Below, piece by piece: positions 13,795-22,057 of a stretch of 22,236 nucleotides of DNA (positions are counted from its first letter, which is position 1; each line of letters begins with the position of its first letter). Made by a program: the position numbers and the translations under genes. This DNA is from a virus. Under the pieces are notes generated by a model that was given only the letters and a program-made list of their open reading frames with translations, had not been told where the DNA came from and did no database searches. The stretch spans positions 1 to 22,236 of IMG/VR virus record IMGVR_UViG_3300010157_002994; one strand, 5' to 3'.

Positions 13795-14028
13795 TTAACT
13801 TTTTATTTCTTCATTTAATAAAACTGTATTAAATTCTTTTTGTTCATATAATTTTTTTGCCTTTAGATATTCATCATTATTTTCGTCTGGTTTATAGTTC
13901 TCATCACAATCTAAAAATATATATTGTAAAATAGCCATTTCAAGCAAATGCAAATCAGTATCAGGAAACTTTTTTTTCATTTCTTTTAAATACTTTTCAA
14001 CTAATTCAGGTGAATATTTTTCAGCCAT
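13795..14028 (-). CDS. Small conserved-type acidic/basic helical protein, 77 aa
   Basis: The product is fully helical by appearance (MAEKYSPELVEKYLKEMKKK, then FPDTDLHLLEMAILQYIF). The segment 'FPDtDlhLlEmAI..Yi' resembles a small protein seen next to packaging ATPases in PLVs and algal giant viruses, of unknown function; the resemblance is from memory. It lies between the vertex-like gene and the ATPase, divergent from the latter. The TCTAA box (14042-14046, extended TTTAAATTTTTTCTAATATT) is 13 nt before the start, so it is probably late and virion-related. Confidence 0.75.
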   Translation of the reverse strand: MAEKYSPELVEKYLKEMKKKFPDTDLHLLEMAILQYIFLDCDENYKPDENNDEYLKAKKLYEQKEFNTVLLNEEIKS

Positions 14029-14087
14029 TATATATTAAATATTAGAAAAAATTTAAACTAAATTATTTTTTTATATCATATATTAAT
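14029..14087. promoter_or_regulatory. Divergent promoter region of the 77-aa gene and the ATPase
   Basis: The minus-strand late box is clear (ttaga at 14042-14046). On the plus strand only a weak AAACTAAATT (about 14056-14065) lies upstream of the ATPase, 20-plus nt from its start. Confidence 0.45.
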
Positions 14088-14990
14088 ATGATAATAGAAA
14101 GCGAAATAAAAAGCTTAAAAGAAGAGAAGGTAAATTTAAAAGATGAGACAGTTGAATCGTCTAATCCATATTTACCTAAAATGTATTTTTGCGGTATGTG
14201 GATTGGTGCAAAAGGAACAGGTAAAACTTATAGTTTAGTTTCATTATTGAAGCATTATGAAAAGTCACAAATATTAGATAAAAAAGGAAGAGTGCATAAA
14301 ATGCGCACCATTTTGTTTTGTCCTACAGGAAATAGTGATTTTAATAAAATATATACAACATTGGAATCATTAGATCAGGAAAAAGATGTTATTTTAGAAT
14401 ATACTGATGAATTATTATTATCAGTATTAGATGACATCAAGAATGAGGAAGAAGAAATAAAAGAATATTATAAATATCAAAAGGCATATAATAAATTTAA
14501 ATCTAATGAAAAATTAAAAGATAAGCATCTATTAATTTTAGATAAGTATGATTTTAAAGAACCATTTTTAGATGTAAAAATGATGAAACCAAAGTATGCA
14601 CAATACAGAGTAAATTTTTTAATATTTGATGATTTGATATCTCATCAAAGTGCATTTAAAAAAAATAGTAAAATATGTAATTTAACAATAAAATGTAGAC
14701 ATCACCATTCAAATTTATTATTTACTACGCAGTACCCAAAAAGCATACCGCCAGTAATAAGAACCAATACTGATATATGGGTATTATTTAAATTTGCAAG
14801 TAAAGAACGAATAATAGAACAAATATATAATGAAATTTCATCATTAGTAACTATTGAACAATTTGAACAATTATATGAATATGCAACTAAAAATAGTAAA
14901 CATGATGCATTAATTATAGATAATCATAGTAGAGTTAATAAAGATTTAATGTTTAGGAAAAATTGGAATATTGTAGTTAAGTTCACATAA
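14088..14990 (+). CDS. Genome-packaging ATPase, A32/FtsK-HerA type
   Basis: This 300-aa ATPase pumps the genome into preformed capsids at a vertex. Walker A is GAKGTGKT (40-47) in the context MYFCGMWIGAKGTGKTYSLV. Walker B is FLIFDD (177-182). The sensor-like segment 'CRHHHSNLLFTTQYPKSIPP' (203-222) with Gln215 and Arg225 (VIRTNTD) is the signature block of the A32 family in NCLDVs, PLVs and virophages. Length is typical. It reads alone on the plus strand between minus-strand virion genes, and its end overlaps the convergent core-like gene by 8 bp (14983-14990). Confidence 0.93.
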   Translation: MIIESEIKSLKEEKVNLKDETVESSNPYLPKMYFCGMWIGAKGTGKTYSLVSLLKHYEKSQILDKKGRVHKMRTILFCPTGNSDFNKIYTTLESLDQEKDVILEYTDELLLSVLDDIKNEEEEIKEYYKYQKAYNKFKSNEKLKDKHLLILDKYDFKEPFLDVKMMKPKYAQYRVNFLIFDDLISHQSAFKKNSKICNLTIKCRHHHSNLLFTTQYPKSIPPVIRTNTDIWVLFKFASKERIIEQIYNEISSLVTIEQFEQLYEYATKNSKHDALIIDNHSRVNKDLMFRKNWNIVVKFT

Positions 14991-15831
14991 CACCACCAGC
15001 TGATTGTACATCGTTTGAAAAAGCATATAGCTCATCATAAAATTCACGCATCTTATTAACATATGTACTTGTATGTGATGGAGAAACTCCTAAATCTTTT
15101 AATTTTTTCGCTATTGCAGATCTAAATGTAGATATCTTTAATTTGCTATTTGGATGTGCTGCATGCAATTGATTTACTAAAAGTTTTAATTCAGCTTCGA
15201 TTTGCTTTCCTGTTGGTAATGGTGTTGTTTGTGTTTCTATTGATTCAGCTTGTGAAAAAATAGGAGCAGTAGCGGGTGGTTTCTCTGGTTTATATTCTAA
15301 TAAAGGAAACCCCTCATTCTCTTGCTTTACTTCTTTCTTTTTAGATGATGTAAATAATCGTCTAAATAAACCTGGTTTCTTTTCTGATTCAGCAACATTA
15401 TCAAATGTTAATTTTATAGGTTTGTGTTTTATCGGTGTTTCAAAAGCGTCTTGAAAAGTTGGTGAATTAACATTAATAGGGTTTTCTTTTGTATCACCTT
15501 TATTTTTTAAATATTCTTTTATCTTTTTAACTCGTTTATCTAATTTGTCTAATCTTGGATCTGGTGGAGCTTGTATCGTTTGTATTAATGTTGGTTGTTG
15601 TGGTTGGTTATCTATTAGACCTCTTGGGTGAAATCCTAGATTTTGAGATGCTGATCTTGATATACCAATTGATTTTGATAGTGGATTAGTAGATGATTGT
15701 TCAGTTTTTTTAACAGTTCTTCTTTTTCTTACTTTAGTTTTTTCAACATGAACATGAACATTGTTAATATTTGTATTTTTATTTGTTACTGGTTTAACTT
15801 TCTTATTTTTACTTCCTTTAGTTCTAGGCAT
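14983..15831 (-). CDS. Basic, mostly disordered protein, 282 aa; candidate core/scaffold protein
   Basis: The N-terminus is highly basic (MPRTKGSKNKKVKPVTNKNT; KVRKRRTVKK), and an AT-hook-like PRTKGSKNKK opens it. A Pro/Gln-rich middle (DNQPQQPTLIQTIQAPPDPR) leads to a Lys-rich helix (LDKLDKRVKKIKEYLKNKG) and a second basic patch (FRRLFTSSKKK). The last ~75 residues look folded and helical (QIEAELKLLVNQLHAAHP ... YVNKMREFYDELYAF). The C-terminal region may bind a capsid partner, the N-terminus DNA. I do not recognise the family. It overlaps the ATPase tail-to-tail, so it belongs to the packaging/virion region. The upstream region has only ATCAA-type sequence, no clear TCTAA. Confidence 0.75.
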   Translation of the reverse strand: MPRTKGSKNKKVKPVTNKNTNINNVHVHVEKTKVRKRRTVKKTEQSSTNPLSKSIGISRSASQNLGFHPRGLIDNQPQQPTLIQTIQAPPDPRLDKLDKRVKKIKEYLKNKGDTKENPINVNSPTFQDAFETPIKHKPIKLTFDNVAESEKKPGLFRRLFTSSKKKEVKQENEGFPLLEYKPEKPPATAPIFSQAESIETQTTPLPTGKQIEAELKLLVNQLHAAHPNSKLKISTFRSAIAKKLKDLGVSPSHTSTYVNKMREFYDELYAFSNDVQSAGGVM

Positions 15832-15880
15832 ATTATTATATTAATATATTTGATAAATTAATATTTTTATATTATTTATT

Positions 15881-18800
15881 TTATTTATTTAATAAAGAAT
15901 TTATTTGTATTTGCATATTATTTATAACTGTTTGCTGTTCTTCAATTATTTTATATAATTCTTGAATAGCCTTTGTATTAAGTGCAATAAATGAATTATA
16001 ATCTAAACTTTTAGCGTCTTCTACTTTTTTACCATAAATTAAAAATGGGTCAAAGTTATTAATTTCACGGTCAATTTTAAATTGATTAGATGATATTATT
16101 TCAGTTACAATTCCATAACGACGCTTACATCGGTTATGATAAGGAGTAGCATCTAAAACAAATTCTTGATTGTCTTTATCATTATTTTCACTAACAAATT
16201 TAAGTTCATCTCCAACTTCAATCTTATCCATTAAATCATCATTAGCAGTTATGATACAAGTTCCATCATTATTCTCATGACTTCCATAGGAATTAATATT
16301 AGCAATATAATTAGGTTCTGTATGAACTAATTTAGATAATTCTGGTATCTCTTCAATATCTTGCGCGATAAAACCATATTGAAATCTAACATCCTTATCA
16401 TCAATAACATCAAATGTTTTTGGTTTAAGTTTATTAATGGTTTCTAATGCTGTAAAATCTTGAATATTATATTTACTTCTTTTATCTGATACTTCTGATT
16501 GTGTTGCTGTTTGCGTTCCATTAAACCACCAATAAGAGTTAGTGCCAATTGCATTATGATAAAATACAAGACTATTAATTGGACCTGATGGACTGTTACC
16601 AGTATATATACACCAATAATTAGTGCTATTAATAGTAAGATAAACACCAGCAGAACCAAGACAAAATAGAGCATTTGTTGCTTTCACATTACCACTACTA
16701 TCAATCTTTGCGATATCAGCATTAGCATTATTACGAAATATGATTGGTGCTGTTCCTTGTCCCTGAATATAAGTTGTATTACCATTTCCAAAATAAAACC
16801 TTTGCTGCCCATCAGTTGAATAATGCCAAGCCTCCATAGTAAAATTTGCTGTTCCATATAAATTTCCTGCCGTAATTTGAGACCATCCACCCCAAGATGA
16901 AGCCTCCTTAAATCTAACACTCAATGCTGGATTAGCTTTATTTCTTGGAATAGCTATCTGACAACCATATTGAGAGGCTGGATAATTTCCACCTAAACCC
17001 ATATACATTGTATAAGATGAATGCTGACTTCCATATACTACTGATGGCTCATTAGTTGAACCAAGAATAAATTTACAACCAAATGTAGAAACATCATAAC
17101 TACTCGCATCTCCATAATCTCCTCCTAAATTGTTAAATAAATATTCATAAATTTGCTTACCACCAATAGATAAGGAATTTGTAATATTAACATTACCACC
17201 ACTTGATATTCTCATTCTTTCATAAGTCATACTCGCATCACTTGAACCAGATGAATCATTATTATTTATAAATACAATATCACCTACATCATAAGGACCA
17301 GTTCTAACCCATCCAATTGCTCCTTTGCTCCATTCATTAGCCTCCATACCTAAACCAATTAAATTTGGATATGCTCCACTATCACTTACCGTTCCACCTG
17401 ACGCAATTCTTAATGAAAATGTAGTTGATGTAGTATTTCCATTAGCACTATCAATATATAATTTACAATTTGGATTATTTTTTCCAATACCAACATTACC
17501 AGTTTGTGTAATTATCATTCTTGTTGTTAATGTTGAACCAATAGTTCCATTATTAAAAGATAAACTATACCCACCAGTTGCTATTTGCCAAGCAGCAGTT
17601 GATATATCCCATAAATTTAATAAACTTGCCCCAGCTCCATTACCAATATAAAAATTTGTTGCTGATGTTCCATTATAAACTCTTGCTTCTCCATTAATAT
17701 CTAATTTATAACTTGGACTTGCTACATTAATCCCTAAACTACCAGAATTATTTAATATCATTCTTGGTGGCGTTGATGTTGTATTATAACCACCAGTTGC
17801 GAATATGATTGAATTGGTAGTTTCAATAAATAAATTAGCTCCATACGTTCCAGTAGTAGCAGTGCATCCAATACCAATATATCCTGATTGTGTTCCATTA
17901 TAAAATTTAATTGAAGCATATCTATTTGTAGAAGTATTTGTTATAACTATTTGATTATCAGTTGTAGTTGTTGTTAAATTTAAAGTTCCTGTCATAGTAT
18001 TAGTTCCATCTAATTTTAAATAAGTTGTGCCAGCAGTAGCTGTTGTCAAATAACTGCTTAAATCAAATGTCAATGTTCCAGCACTAAAAGTTGCTGTCCC
18101 TGATGGTGATAATGTATAAGTTGTTATTTTAGGTTGATAAGTAGAAGTAGCATTTGTTTGGGTTAAATAGGTTGATGATGCTGATGTTTGAGTTAAATAG
18201 GTTGTTGAAGCTGTAGCAGTTGTCAAATATGAACCTAATGCAGTATTACGTGCCGTTATTGTGTCATATAAACTTAAATCAAATGTTAATGTACCAGCAC
18301 TAAAACTTGCTGTCCCTGATGGTGATAATGTGTAAGTTGTTATTTTAGGTTGATAAGTAGAAGTAGCATTTGTTTGGGTTAAATAGGTTGATGAAGCAGT
18401 AGCAGATGTTAAATATTTACTACTTAATGCTTGACCTCCCTCTGTAAAAGAGCCTCCTGTTATCATTCCTGTGGCATAAACGGTTCCACCAGTTGAAACA
18501 GCACCAGAATAAACTGTTCCTAAGAAACTAAAATCACCTGCTGCTGTAATTGTAGCATTAATAGTTGAACCTGTTGAATTAGCAAATCTAACAGCATCAG
18601 AAGAACATATAAGAACTCCTGATGAATCAACACCTATACCATTAGTGCTGTTTAATTTTATTTTATTATTATTAAAAACATTATCAAATATTAAACTATT
18701 AGTTCCACTTGATGTAATATTAAGACTACCAACCATTGAATTAGTCCCATCAAGTTTCAAATAAGTTGTTGAAGCTGTAGCAGATGTTAAATATGAACTT

Positions 18801-19588
18801 AAAGCAGTATTACGCGCAGATATTGTATCATAAGTTGATAAATCAATGGTTACATTAGCCCCCGTTTTGGTCATTGGTGAGCTAAATGTTAATATTGGTT
18901 GATAAGTTGTTGAAGCAGTGGCAGATGTTAAATACGAACTTAAATCAATACTAATTGTATTTGTTGTTCTTGTTAATGGAGCTGAAAATGTTAAAGTGTT
19001 TTCTTTTGCATTTAAATTAGTAATAGTAGCATAAGTTGTAGAAGCAGTAGCAGAAGTTAAATACAAACTTAAATCAATACTTATTGTATTTGATGTTCTT
19101 GTTAATGGCAATAAGAATGTTAATACTGCTTCTTTTCCTGTTAATAATGTATCTGTTGATGTTTTATTATAATAATTTGTAAGTGTAGTTATATTATTTA
19201 CTTCGGTTTTGGTATAAATATTAGTCATATCAGCTGCAAATGTTGAAGGTTTATTAATTACTGTTGAATTCCAATCAGATTGAAAATTAGTAGGTTTATT
19301 AATTACTGTTGAATTCCAATCACTCTGAAAATTAGTAGGTTTATTTATTATATTAACATATCCTAAATTCGTTAAACCAGTTGCATTACCATATAAACAC
19401 TGATTAGAGTCGATTGTTAACGCATCAATATTATTTGTAAATAATCTAATATTATTAATTGAAGGATTATAAATACCACTAGTACCATCATTTAATATTA
19501 TATTTGGGGCTGTTTTACTTGAGTATGACGGGGTATAAGTTGCTGTACCTATATTCAATTGAGTTGAATTATCATTATTAAAATTCAT
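15881..19588 (-). CDS. Giant fibre protein with C-terminal S74 intramolecular chaperone, 1235 aa
   Basis: This is a trimeric-fibre-like protein. Repeats start at about residue 80: three copies of a 15-aa unit (INKPTNFQSDWNSTV). Several 'LTSATASTTY...L.F..PLT.....ISIDLS' repeats follow, typical of phage and giant-virus fibres, then variable beta modules (for example GNVGIGKNNPNCKLYID, GSLGINVASPSYKLDING). The last ~200 residues are a peptidase S74 / endosialidase-type chaperone: SDKRSK at 1034-1039 matches the catalytic Ser...Lys dyad spacing of the family, followed by 'YGFIAQDIEEIPELSKLV' and a C-terminal coiled coil (YKIIEEQQTVINNMQIQINS). Known S74 domains trimerise the fibre and then cut themselves off just before that Ser. 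Probable host-attachment fibre. Confidence 0.9.
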   Translation of the reverse strand: MNFNNDNSTQLNIGTATYTPSYSSKTAPNIILNDGTSGIYNPSINNIRLFTNNIDALTIDSNQCLYGNATGLTNLGYVNIINKPTNFQSDWNSTVINKPTNFQSDWNSTVINKPSTFAADMTNIYTKTEVNNITTLTNYYNKTSTDTLLTGKEAVLTFLLPLTRTSNTISIDLSLYLTSATASTTYATITNLNAKENTLTFSAPLTRTTNTISIDLSSYLTSATASTTYQPILTFSSPMTKTGANVTIDLSTYDTISARNTALSSYLTSATASTTYLKLDGTNSMVGSLNITSSGTNSLIFDNVFNNNKIKLNSTNGIGVDSSGVLICSSDAVRFANSTGSTINATITAAGDFSFLGTVYSGAVSTGGTVYATGMITGGSFTEGGQALSSKYLTSATASSTYLTQTNATSTYQPKITTYTLSPSGTASFSAGTLTFDLSLYDTITARNTALGSYLTTATASTTYLTQTSASSTYLTQTNATSTYQPKITTYTLSPSGTATFSAGTLTFDLSSYLTTATAGTTYLKLDGTNTMTGTLNLTTTTTDNQIVITNTSTNRYASIKFYNGTQSGYIGIGCTATTGTYGANLFIETTNSIIFATGGYNTTSTPPRMILNNSGSLGINVASPSYKLDINGEARVYNGTSATNFYIGNGAGASLLNLWDISTAAWQIATGGYSLSFNNGTIGSTLTTRMIITQTGNVGIGKNNPNCKLYIDSANGNTTSTTFSLRIASGGTVSDSGAYPNLIGLGMEANEWSKGAIGWVRTGPYDVGDIVFINNNDSSGSSDASMTYERMRISSGGNVNITNSLSIGGKQIYEYLFNNLGGDYGDASSYDVSTFGCKFILGSTNEPSVVYGSQHSSYTMYMGLGGNYPASQYGCQIAIPRNKANPALSVRFKEASSWGGWSQITAGNLYGTANFTMEAWHYSTDGQQRFYFGNGNTTYIQGQGTAPIIFRNNANADIAKIDSSGNVKATNALFCLGSAGVYLTINSTNYWCIYTGNSPSGPINSLVFYHNAIGTNSYWWFNGTQTATQSEVSDKRSKYNIQDFTALETINKLKPKTFDVIDDKDVRFQYGFIAQDIEEIPELSKLVHTEPNYIANINSYGSHENNDGTCIITANDDLMDKIEVGDELKFVSENNDKDNQEFVLDATPYHNRCKRRYGIVTEIISSNQFKIDREINNFDPFLIYGKKVEDAKSLDYNSFIALNTKAIQELYKIIEEQQTVINNMQIQINSLLNK
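18057..18394 (-). repeat. 216-bp-offset direct repeat in the fibre gene
   Basis: Positions 18057-18178 and 18273-18394 are nearly identical with an offset of 216 bp (72 codons), encoding repeated 'TYQPKITTYTLSPSGTA.FSA' modules. The in-frame offset indicates fibre growth by recombination. Confidence 0.75.
19248..19350 (-). repeat. 45-bp tandem repeat in the fibre gene
   Basis: Units 19248-19292 and 19293-19337 are almost identical, with a partial third, encoding the 15-residue INKPTNFQSDWNSTV unit. Confidence 0.8.
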
Positions 19589-19611
19589 TTTATATTATAT
19601 ATATTTATATA

Positions 19612-21552
19612 TTAATTAAGATAATCTATTATTATACATTGTAGATTAATTTGATTTTTTGAAAAAATTGTCATATAATCAAATGTATATTTCCAAATAA
19701 ATAAACCATTTGGTGTTATTTGATTTAAATTATAATTATCATACGGAAAACCATAGGCTAATGCATTTAGACCATTATAATTACTTAAGTTTTGACAAAA
19801 TGAATAATCTATATCATAATTTAAACTGTATAAACCTGAATTATGAGCACCAGAAGATACCCAACACATAAATTTAAACTTTCTTGTTGTTGTTGTTGTT
19901 CCTATAGTAATAAAAGTGGTATATTTGTTAAGATCTAAATCATATCTATAATATTGAGTTGAACCAATTTGACATATTGTATTAACAATAATATTAAATG
20001 ATTTTTGAGTATTTATATTATTTCCAAATATTGAACCTACTACATTTAATGTATTACCTACTGTTATATTACTATTAAAAATAGTGCCTGATGTTGTCAA
20101 TAATATTGATTGATTTGTTGAATTGGGAATATTAAATGTTGTGGATGATGTTGTTAATAATATAGATGGTAAAGTTGAATTAGGAGTATTAAATGTGGTT
20201 GATGATGTTGTTAATAATATAGATGGTATGGTTGAACTAGGTGTATTAAATATTGTTGATGATGATGTTAATAGTATAGATGGTAAAGTTGAACTAGGAA
20301 TATTAAATGTTGTTGATGATGTTGTTAATAATATAGATGGTATAGTTGCATTTAATGCAGTGAATAAATTGCATGTGAAATTTCCACTAACGTTTAATGA
20401 ACTTTGGCATGTAATAGATTGTGATATATTTTTTAAAACTACAGTAGTTTGACCAGAAGCATTTGCAACTAAACCTAAATCAGATTCTGGTGATGTTAAG
20501 AACCCAGCAGTATTAATTGATAATTTATTTGATGAATCTACAGTTAATGTATTATTATAATTTAATTCTAATGTATTAAATGCTGTTCCATTTACAGGTG
20601 AAATTTTATTTAATGGGTATTTTGTGTCAAATCTATTTTCTTTCAAATCAAATGCAAGTATTAATCCAGTAGATGAAAGTACACCATTTACAACTGCTAA
20701 TGATGATTGAAGACCACTATAATAATTTGCAATGTTTGCAATATTGGCTGCATTACCTGAAATAGTTGTAAGTTGTGCCAATAAATTCGATACTGAAGTA
20801 TTTAATGAAGATACTGAAGTAGTTAATGACGATAAACCACTGATACTATTATTTAATGTATCCCCTACTTTTAACCACGTACCGCCTGTATATGTTGTAC
20901 CTAAAATAGTAGTTGACGTCATATTGAATACATTTAAATCTCCATTTCCGTCAACCATATTCTTTTTACTGAATATTAACAAATTAGAACCACCTGTTTC
21001 TGTAAAATAAGTATTTATATTATTATAATTACCATTGGCATCTAATATATTTACTCCTGATGTATTAATATATGCTGGAACATTATTTAAAAAATCTTTG
21101 AATATAATTCTTTTGGGGTAATTTTTGGAAGGGTCACCAGGATTAAGTATATTTGCTTCATTAATTTTAATTACTGTGTTATGATCTGCATCATATTTAA
21201 TCATAGGGTCAGCAGCATCTAAAAATACGTGTCTTAAATTATCTAATCGTTCTCTTATATTGTAATAACCATCATATGAAAATGGGAAAACTGTCATGCC
21301 TGTATGAAATATATTTACACCTGATGAATCAACATAAGTTGAAGCTAATCCACCAGCATTAAAAGTAATTTTAGTTGTACCAGTTATATTTAAAGAAGAA
21401 TTTGAAGGACCAATATAACTATTAGTATTATTAATTGATGCTAAAACATTTACACCTGATACATATAAAGATGAAAATATAGAAGCATTGTCTGAGGTAA
21501 TTTGATTTGCGTCAACATTTTCTAAACCAGTAGAAGATAAGGAAAAATCCAT
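19612..21552 (-). CDS. Second large fibre-like protein with tandem repeats, 646 aa
   Basis: Ser/Thr/Asn-rich beta-type sequence starts MDFSLSSTGLENVDANQITS, similar in style to the neighbouring fibre (MNFNNDNSTQLNIGTATY), with 'VDSSGVNIF' and 'INTSGVNILDANGN' modules. A coiled-coil-like Ser/Leu segment (SSLTTSVSSLNTSVSNLLAQ) stands near residues 240-260. Five copies of a 19-aa repeat (STLPSILLTTSSTTFNIPN and variants) follow at about residues 402-496. The C-terminal ~150 residues (YYRYDLDLNKYTTFITIGT; KFKFMCWVSSGAHNSGLYSL; FIWKYTFDYMTIF) look like a globular receptor-binding head. No S74 domain is seen, unlike the neighbour. The TCTAA box lies 15 nt before the start in a divergent promoter. 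Confidence 0.85.
   Translation of the reverse strand: MDFSLSSTGLENVDANQITSDNASIFSSLYVSGVNVLASINNTNSYIGPSNSSLNITGTTKITFNAGGLASTYVDSSGVNIFHTGMTVFPFSYDGYYNIRERLDNLRHVFLDAADPMIKYDADHNTVIKINEANILNPGDPSKNYPKRIIFKDFLNNVPAYINTSGVNILDANGNYNNINTYFTETGGSNLLIFSKKNMVDGNGDLNVFNMTSTTILGTTYTGGTWLKVGDTLNNSISGLSSLTTSVSSLNTSVSNLLAQLTTISGNAANIANIANYYSGLQSSLAVVNGVLSSTGLILAFDLKENRFDTKYPLNKISPVNGTAFNTLELNYNNTLTVDSSNKLSINTAGFLTSPESDLGLVANASGQTTVVLKNISQSITCQSSLNVSGNFTCNLFTALNATIPSILLTTSSTTFNIPSSTLPSILLTSSSTIFNTPSSTIPSILLTTSSTTFNTPNSTLPSILLTTSSTTFNIPNSTNQSILLTTSGTIFNSNITVGNTLNVVGSIFGNNINTQKSFNIIVNTICQIGSTQYYRYDLDLNKYTTFITIGTTTTTRKFKFMCWVSSGAHNSGLYSLNYDIDYSFCQNLSNYNGLNALAYGFPYDNYNLNQITPNGLFIWKYTFDYMTIFSKNQINLQCIIIDYLN
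20065..20349 (-). repeat. 57-bp tandem repeat, five units
   Basis: Five consecutive 57-bp units encode 19-residue repeats ('.T.PSILLTTSSTTFN.P.'). The units differ at scattered positions, mostly keeping the pattern PSILL.SS.FN, and the last is the most diverged. Confidence 0.85.
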
Positions 21553-21598
21553 TTAATATATAATAAGTTAGATTAAAATAAAATCTAAAATATAATAT
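21553..21598. promoter_or_regulatory. Divergent late promoters forming an inverted repeat
   Basis: Minus-strand TCTAA (ttaga at 21568-21572) serves the fibre gene at 15 nt. Plus-strand TCTAA (21584-21588) serves the 83-aa gene at 10 nt. The two boxes are the arms of a 7-bp inverted repeat (ttagatt / aatctaa). Confidence 0.55.
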
Positions 21599-21850
21599 AT
21601 GAAATATTATTACCCTTACAAATCAGATAAACCAGAAAAGAAATTTTATATAATAACGAAAGAGAATAAAAAGATTTACTTTGGTCAGGCTAATGCGTCT
21701 GATTTTACACTTCATAAGGATGAGGTACGAAAAAATAGATACATTGTACGCCATGAGAAAAATGAATCTAAATTTTGGAATAAATCAGGTGTTGACACTG
21801 CTTCATTTTGGAGTCGGTTTTATATTTGTATAATTCACACCATTCAATAA
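21599..21850 (+). CDS. Small conserved viral protein, 83 aa
   Basis: The pattern 'KKFYIITKENKKIYFGQANA', then 'SDFTLHKDEVRKNRYIVRHE' and 'KNESKFWNKSGVDTASFWSR' is a well-conserved small protein of algal giant viruses, virophages and PLVs (Pfam has an unknown-function family for it, probably DUF5754). Conserved points are FG, D-T.HKDE.RK.RYI.RH and the W-x-K-S-G-x-DTA-x-FWSR ending. In many relatives the protein continues a little after FWSR, as here. Function unknown; strict conservation and small size suggest a nucleic-acid or structural role. The TCTAA box stands 10 nt before the start. It overlaps the convergent gene at its end (21768-21850). Confidence 0.85.
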   Translation: MKYYYPYKSDKPEKKFYIITKENKKIYFGQANASDFTLHKDEVRKNRYIVRHEKNESKFWNKSGVDTASFWSRFYICIIHTIQ

Positions 21851-22004
21851 ATAATTTATTTCTTTGTGTGAATTCATCTAATAAATATTCTTTACTAATT
21901 TCATTATGACAATATTTAATAAATAGGTCATGTATTTGAAAAAAATTATCTTCTATTTCTATAAGTAATTTATCAATATATAATGGTAAAGTATTTCTAA
22001 ACAT
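21768..22004 (-). CDS. Hypothetical helical protein, 78 aa
   Basis: The product starts MFRNTLPLYIDKLLIEIEDN and continues as amphipathic helices (FFQIHDLFIKYCHNEISKEY; LDEFTQRNKLFIEWCELYKY). I do not recognise it. I prefer the ATG at 22004: the sequence TAATCTCTATGATAATATAT before it resembles a late box at the usual distance. An upstream in-frame ATG at 22016 would place the start on that box. The last ~27 codons overlap the convergent 83-aa gene on the other strand, which is unusual even in this compact genome, so a shorter or spurious frame is possible. Confidence 0.55.
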   Translation of the reverse strand: MFRNTLPLYIDKLLIEIEDNFFQIHDLFIKYCHNEISKEYLLDEFTQRNKLFIEWCELYKYKTDSKMKQCQHLIYSKI

Positions 22005-22023
22005 ATATATTATCATAGAGATT

Positions 22024-22043
22024 ACGAAATCGCGCGATTTCGT
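22024..22043. repeat. Perfect 20-bp palindrome next to the right TIR
   Basis: acgaaatcgcgcgatttcgt equals its own reverse complement. It lies between the last gene and the inner edge of the right TIR and has no counterpart at the left end. It could form a cruciform, an origin-proximal protein site, or be another member of the GC-rich palindrome family. Confidence 0.8.
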
Positions 22044-22057
22044 TTATTATAAATTTC

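Noticed and set aside
18057-19350. CRISPR-like or regulatory repeat array
   Set aside because: The repeats are in-frame modules of the fibre protein with no spacer structure.
22005-22016. Upstream ATG for the 78-aa gene (adds MIIY)
   Set aside because: It overlaps the likely promoter box; the ATG at 22004 is better spaced. The choice is not certain.
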